DNA of 10,521 nt from Bacillota bacterium. Its GTDB lineage: Bacteria > Bacillota > Clostridia > Clostridiales > Clostridiaceae. Shown piece after piece: positions 7,846 through 10,521 of the stretch. A program made the translations under genes and the position numbers. The stretch covers positions 1 through 10,521 of the forward strand of contig JAUZPI010000126.1 in the NCBI GenBank assembly GCA_030706015.1, written 5' to 3'. The notes under the pieces are model-generated. The model searched no databases, was not told where the DNA came from, and saw nothing but the letters and a program-made list of their open reading frames with translations. Position 1 is the first letter of the stretch, and the number at the start of each line of letters is the position of its first letter.

Positions 7846-7904
7846 TAGCAAAATAAATGAAATATACTTATACGCTGTATAATTATATTTCATTTATTTT
7901 GTTA
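7846..7904. repeat. 59-nt imperfect inverted repeat in the operon leader
   Basis: The arm CAAAATAAATGAAATATA (7849-7866) is matched perfectly by its reverse complement at 7884-7901. Inside, TTATAC (7868-7873) pairs with GTATAA (7877-7882) around a GCT loop, with a single C/T mismatch between the two blocks. Outside, TAG (7846-7848) can pair with TTA (7902-7904) using one G-T wobble. The structure ends about 36 nt before the ribosome binding site of the sspD-like gene. It could be a regulatory hairpin in the leader RNA, an operator or a small mobile relic. There is no clear T-tract, so it is not an obvious terminator. Confidence 0.85.
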
Positions 7905-8078
7905 CCTATTCTATGCAATATTTAAATATTTCTAGAACATAAGTTTATTTTATCAAACAATTAACAATATATAAAGCCTATTATTTTTCTTACAGTATTA
8001 CTTTCTATGAATTCATTAATCCGCATTGTAGCCTAATTTATACAATTGTCTCACCCATTCTATTACCTAATTACTAAT

Positions 8079-8108
8079 ATTCTACCATAAATAACAAAAA
8101 ACTTTCCA
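8079..8108 (-). promoter_or_regulatory. candidate promoter for the sspD-sspB-sspC operon
   Basis: On the minus strand TGGTAGAAT (8087-8079) is an extended -10 with a 5-of-6 -10 hexamer. TGGAAA (8108-8103) stands 18 nt upstream as a weak -35. It would give a leader of roughly 270 nt containing the long hairpin. In AT-rich DNA such matches are common, so this is tentative. Confidence 0.3.
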
Positions 8109-8165
8109 TATAGAAATAAGAATAGTTAGAATTTGTACTTTTGTGTAAATGCAATAACCTAAAGA

Positions 8166-8190
8166 AAATTGTCTTTACTAAAGACAATTT
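8166..8190. repeat. perfect 25-bp dyad, possible operator
   Basis: AAATTGTCTTTA (8166-8177) and its exact reverse complement (8179-8190) flank a single C. The one-base centre suits binding by a dimeric protein better than an RNA hairpin. No regulator gene is adjacent, so the binding protein is unknown. Confidence 0.7.
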
Positions 8191-8231
8191 GACTATCATA
8201 AAGATTATTTAAATCAGCTGCGCCAACTACC

Positions 8232-8276
8232 AAAAAAATCAAAGCAGGCTGTCTCTTAGCCTGCCTTAATTTTTTT
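8232..8276. terminator. bidirectional rho-independent terminator
   Basis: The stem GCAGGCT (8244-8250) / AGCCTGC (8258-8264) has a 7-nt loop. An A-tract at 8232-8238 and a T-tract at 8270-8276 flank it, so it can stop transcription in both directions. For the minus strand it terminates the small zinc-ribbon gene that ends just beside it at 8275. It also insulates the operon upstream region from that gene. Confidence 0.85.
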
Positions 8277-8484
8277 ATTCATCCTCAATAAATCTGCTTA
8301 TATCACTGCCGCATTTTTTACATTTGCCGATAAGAAAAATACCGTTTTTATCTCTATGAAGCGAATAAGAAACTATAGTGGTAACTCCACACTTGGAGCA
8401 ATGAACATTATTTATGAAGCGCTGCCGCACATTTTTAGGCAATTCAGCCCATTTTTGAACTGCTAGAAAATCTGTAATTTCCAT
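8275..8484 (-). CDS. small zinc-ribbon protein, unknown function
   Basis: This is a 69-residue protein from the ATG at 8484. Two CxxC knuckles are visible: CSKC (residues 29-32), and CKKC about 25 residues later. They would bind one zinc ion in a zinc ribbon. The N-terminus ITDFLAVQKWAELPKNVRQRFINN looks helical, and the tail is acidic (FIEDE). There is no enzyme motif, signal peptide or membrane segment, so it is probably cytoplasmic, perhaps a nucleic-acid or protein adaptor. GGAGGG (8498-8493) lies 8 nt before this ATG. The GTG three codons upstream at 8493 overlaps that site and is unlikely. A terminator follows directly and an extended -10 promoter precedes it, so it is monocistronic. 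I do not recognise the family. Confidence 0.72.
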   Translation of the reverse strand: MEITDFLAVQKWAELPKNVRQRFINNVHCSKCGVTTIVSYSLHRDKNGIFLIGKCKKCGSDISRFIEDE

Positions 8485-8596
8485 ACACCCCACCCTCCAT
8501 ATTCTTTTATAAACTTATCAATTTTACTACGCTCATCTATTAGCACTGTACTTTTCATAAACCACTGTCTTCTGTTGATTTTACCTTATAGAAAAA

Positions 8597-8605
8597 ATTA
8601 TATCA
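8597..8605 (-). promoter_or_regulatory. extended -10 promoter for the zinc-ribbon gene
   Basis: On the minus strand TGATATAAT (8605-8597) is a perfect extended -10. No good -35 is visible, which extended -10 promoters tolerate. The leader would be about 105 nt. Confidence 0.45.
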
Positions 8606-8731
8606 GGTGTTGTAAATAATTTCCTGTAAACTAAAATGTAATAATCAAATTTATTTATGTAATTCGATGTTTTACTGCTAAAGAAAAACTATTTCATGCA
8701 TGTTTATAAATTACAACAAAGTTGAATTTTA

Positions 8732-8740
8732 TGATATAAT
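8732..8740 (+). promoter_or_regulatory. extended -10 promoter for the lipoprotein gene
   Basis: TGATATAAT is identical to the extended -10 on the opposite strand at 8605-8597. TTACAA (8711-8716), 18 nt upstream, is at best a poor -35. The start codon at 8806 lies about 60 nt downstream, with a normal leader. Confidence 0.5.
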
Positions 8741-8805
8741 TGGTATTAATAATTTCATACGCCAAAAGTATAATCACTTATGTAAATTAGGAGGAGAAGA
8801 AATCT

Positions 8806-9222
8806 ATGAGAAGAAGACTATTAAATCTGTTTGCTATTTATGTTGCTGCTCTATTGTTATTGTCCCTTACTGGCTGCAGCAGTTCATCAACTAAAGTTTC
8901 ATCAGAAGAAGGCTTTAACCAAACCATTGAAGAAAAGCTTAATAACATAGTTAATCCAAAGGACAGCAAAGTATCCTTATCCTCCAATCCCAGTGATTAT
9001 ATTAAAGATTCAGAAAGCAGTAAGGATTATAAATTCATCGTTTCTCAGGGCGATAAATCTCTAAATTATATGTTGGACAAATTTAAGAACAGTGATGAAG
9101 ATGGGTTAAAAGAATATATTATGGCCATGGCATGTTCTGAAATTCTAAAAGAAAATCCTGCTTCTAAGGACTGGTCCTCTGGCAGGCAGTGGTATTTGTT
9201 ACACAAAGAAAGATCAAAGTAA
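8806..9222 (+). CDS. small secreted lipoprotein, unknown function
   Basis: This 138-residue protein begins with a lipoprotein signal peptide: basic MRRR, a hydrophobic core (about residues 5-20) and the lipobox LTGC, with lipidation expected at C24. A serine-rich spacer (SSSSTKVSSEE) follows, typical of a tether at the outer face of the Gram-positive membrane. The mature part is polar, with YMLDKFKNSDEDGLKEYIMAMA suggesting a short helical domain and ending in WSSGRQWYLLHKERSK. AGGAGGAG (8789-8796) lies 9 nt before the ATG. Its 3' end runs into a truncated nuclease gene on the other strand (overlap 9066-9222), and the break point seems to be near 9215, so the last few residues may not be original. 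The family is not recognised. Confidence 0.8.
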   Translation: MRRRLLNLFAIYVAALLLLSLTGCSSSSTKVSSEEGFNQTIEEKLNNIVNPKDSKVSLSSNPSDYIKDSESSKDYKFIVSQGDKSLNYMLDKFKNSDEDGLKEYIMAMACSEILKENPASKDWSSGRQWYLLHKERSK

Positions 9223-9884
9223 GCTTTCTCTTCTATTTGCTGAAGTGCCATCTGGGTTCCTTGTTCTATGGTGTAATCTAAAAAATAATCTATTTTTTTA
9301 AATTCTATGATAATTCCTAGTTTAGAAACATCCTTTGGGATTATCATAACATCGTATCTTCCATATCCGCTTTCTTTATTTGATTTAACCTCATAATCCT
9401 CTGAAAGGGATACTAACATTCCAAGTACAAAGGCGTGATATACTCGCTCTGGTTCTTTTCCTGATATGTCAAAGTAGCTTAGATTGTTTATTACAAATTC
9501 TCTAAACACCCCAGCAAAAATCTCTATATTGCCGCTGGTTAGTGTATTTAGCATTAGTTCATATTTTTGATTTGTTACTGAGTCTTGAAACCATTTTTCA
9601 ATTAAATTCTCATAGAATATATGCACTTCTTCGTTAGGTATTTTTAATTCACAGTGCAATTTACCTTTTATATTTTCTGTTTTGACAGCTTTTAAATATC
9701 CGCTTAAGGTTAAAAAGCTCCAAATATTCTCATTTGAATCTTCAACCTCTGCCATTACTATGGTATCATCTACTTTTTTATTTATAGAATTTCCTTCTAT
9801 TAATTTTTCCAGGTCTATCTTTAAATTATTATCACCTTTAAGTAGCAATCTTCTGATTAATTGCCTCATATATTTTTTCTGCAC
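9066..9884 (-). pseudogene. truncated AAA-ATPase-like/DUF1703 protein, PD-(D/E)XK nuclease part
   Basis: The 272-residue reading frame matches only the C-terminal half of AAA-ATPase-like plus DUF1703 (PD-(D/E)XK) proteins, which usually run past 500 residues. The linker NIWSFLTLSGYLK (53-65) is present. The nuclease core YHAFVLGMLVSLSEDYEVKSN (149-169), GYGRYDVMII with D178, IIEFKK with E194 and K196, and ALQQIEEKAY (213-222) is also present. The N-terminal ATPase domain is absent. After residue 222 the sequence is simply antisense of the lipoprotein gene, so the natural C-terminus is missing too. The start would be a GTG with no good ribosome binding site. It is best read as a two-ended relic of a mobile or toxin-like family rather than a working gene. 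Confidence 0.72.
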
Positions 9885-10002
9885 AATTTTCTGCAGGAAA
9901 ATATTTTATAAGCTTAGCATGGAGCTTTACTATTTCTGCTCTTAATATATCATTTTCATTTTGCAATAATTTACACTTCTCCAAAAACTCATTGTAATCT
10001 AT
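9838..10002 (-). pseudogene. fragment encoding a coiled-coil-like peptide
   Basis: An open frame of 54 codons without an ATG encodes YNEFLEKCKLLQNENDILRA and then HAKLIKYFPAENCAEKIYEA. The heptad-like leucines and charged residues suggest an N-terminal coiled coil cut from a larger protein. It overlaps the start of the DUF1703 relic in another frame, so a deletion junction probably lies near 9845-9870. The parent family is not recognised. Confidence 0.3.
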
Positions 10003-10027
10003 TTATGTTATCCTGCTGAAACAAATT

Positions 10028-10396
10028 TTAATTGCTTTCATCACTTAACTGCTGTATTTCTGCTATTTCGGTTAATTCATGAAGCTTTTTCTTTAAAAGG
10101 TTTTTATCTATAAGTTTTAAAGTATATTCAGAAACCAAAGTAGGAGAAAGACTCCTGGATAGTGCAAATTCAACTACTTCATCTTCTTTATTTGCACAAA
10201 GAATAACTCCAACACTAGGGTTTTCATTTTCTTTTTTATGCTCTCTATCAAGAGCCTCCAAATAAAAATTCATTTTTCCTAAATGTTCAGGTTTAAATGT
10301 TCCTATCTTTAATTCAAAAGCTACTAAACACGCAAGTCCTCTATGATAAAAAAGGAGATCTATGTAGTAATCGCTATTACGTACACGGTAAACCAT
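10028..10396 (-). pseudogene. C-terminal fragment of YhcG/DUF1016-type PD-(D/E)XK nuclease
   Basis: The 122 codons match only the C-terminal nuclease domain of YhcG-type proteins, which are about 340 residues long. YYIDLLFYHRGLACLVAFELK gives the D and ExK catalytic signature, and KPEHLGKMNFYLEALDRE, NPSVGVILC and KEDEVVEFALS are family hallmarks. The N-terminal DUF1016 half is missing. Upstream of the fragment the sequence changes at once into the end of an IS66-type element, so the gene was most likely interrupted by that insertion. The frame then opens at an ATG at or beside the junction, with no convincing ribosome binding site. The C-terminus appears natural (TAA at 10030-10028). The other half may lie beyond the insertion sequence, outside the window. 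Confidence 0.75.
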
Positions 10397-10415
10397 GCGT
10401 ACTTATATAAATATA

Positions 10416-10432
10416 GCCGCCATCAAGGCGGC
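10416..10432. terminator. GC-rich hairpin after the IS66 transposase
   Basis: GCCGCC (10416-10421) and GGCGGC (10427-10432) pair around a 5-nt loop. On the minus strand it comes 8 nt after the transposase stop and is followed by a mixed AT run, not a clean T-tract. It probably limits read-through at the end of the element. Confidence 0.55.
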
Positions 10433-10440
10433 GTTAATTT

Positions 10441-10521
10441 TTAATTCTGTTTTCTGCATTCAACTGGAAGCTTCTCAGCCCAAGGAAGAAGATCATTAAG
10501 GAATTCAAGATTAGTATCCTC
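10441..10521 (-). CDS. tnpC: IS66-family transposase (TnpC), C-terminal 26 residues, partial
   Basis: The frame entering from the window edge reads NLEFLNDLLPWAEKLPVECR and ends QN followed by TAA. The LLPW motif near the end is characteristic of the IS66 transposase C-terminal domain. Nothing can be said of the rest, which is outside the window. The short length keeps this tentative, but the hairpin just downstream and the interrupted nuclease gene beside it agree with an insertion-sequence end. Confidence 0.6.
   Translation of the reverse strand, partial: EDTNLEFLNDLLPWAEKLPVECRKQN

Larger units (their letters stand above)
7811..8243. other. intergenic region upstream of the Ssp-like operon
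   Basis: About 430 nt carry no convincing gene on either strand. The region holds a long inverted repeat at 7846-7904, a weak minus-strand promoter candidate near 8079-8108, a 25-bp dyad at 8166-8190, and the T-tract of the terminator at 8232-8238. The remainder is very AT-rich and featureless to the eye. Confidence 0.7.
10388..10521 (-). mobile_element. IS66-family insertion sequence, one end only
   Basis: The C-terminal codons of an IS66-type transposase and a hairpin mark the 3' end of an element that continues past the window edge. The boundary with the nuclease fragment is not resolved and lies between about 10388 (GTAAACC, resembling the GTA-type ends of this family) and 10402. Confidence 0.6.

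Noticed and set aside
7857..7925. 22-codon plus-strand frame beginning inside the long inverted repeat
   Set aside because: It has no ribosome binding site, and its sequence is dictated by the hairpin arms.
8700..8894. 64-codon plus-strand frame overlapping the lipoprotein start
   Set aside because: It is out of frame with the lipoprotein, whose signal peptide and well-spaced ribosome binding site clearly win. It has no site of its own.
9066..9884. Complete functional nuclease gene
   Set aside because: The ATPase half and the natural C-terminus are missing, and the last ~50 codons are antisense of another gene.
1..10521. CRISPR array, tRNA, rRNA or retron
   Set aside because: No regularly spaced repeats, cloverleaf-forming sequences, rRNA-like conserved blocks or reverse transcriptase motifs were seen.

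Overview
The window is AT-rich DNA with strong GGAGG-type ribosome binding sites, and its gene families (IS110, IS66, DUF1703-type and YhcG-type proteins) are common in Clostridia. It most likely comes from a clostridial-type Firmicute. No rRNA, tRNA or CRISPR array was seen. It reads as an accessory or defence island: one intact multigene system, flanked on one side by an insertion sequence and on the other by broken gene fragments and a second insertion sequence.

Layout. Positions ~4-1546 hold an apparently intact IS110-family element. It has a DEDD transposase, a structured 5' leader that looks like a bridge RNA, and promoter halves at the two ends that would join into TTGACT-N17-TATAAT on circularisation. 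Positions 1571-7798 (minus strand) are a tight three-gene operon read in the order 7798 to 1571. It encodes an ATP-pyrophosphatase (PAPS-reductase-like) protein with N-terminal zinc ribbons and a C-terminal ferredoxin domain, a DUF4007 protein, and a 1195-residue P-loop ATPase. This trio matches SspD, SspB and SspC of the single-stranded DNA phosphorothioation (Ssp) defence system. Positions 7811-8243 are non-coding and hold a 59-nt imperfect inverted repeat just upstream of the operon, a perfect 25-bp dyad and a bidirectional terminator. Positions 8275-8484 encode a small zinc-ribbon protein and 8806-9222 a small lipoprotein. From 9066 onward the DNA is decayed: a DUF1703 nuclease fragment, a coiled-coil fragment, a C-terminal YhcG (DUF1016) nuclease fragment, and the 3' end of an IS66-type transposase running off the window.

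How the genes would work together (family knowledge plus inference). A cysteine desulfurase (SspA, not in the window) would supply sulfur. SspD would activate the DNA phosphate or the sulfur with ATP, SspB would nick DNA and SspC would power the reaction, leaving a phosphorothioate on one strand. The partner restriction effector (SspE or SspFGH) is not visible. The IS110 element sits 25 bp after the last gene, where such a partner could have been, so the system may rely on genes beyond the window or may be modification-only.

The most notable points are the D-B-C gene order without A or E, the ferredoxin and zinc-ribbon fusion on the SspD-like protein, and the detailed bridge-RNA architecture of the IS110 element.
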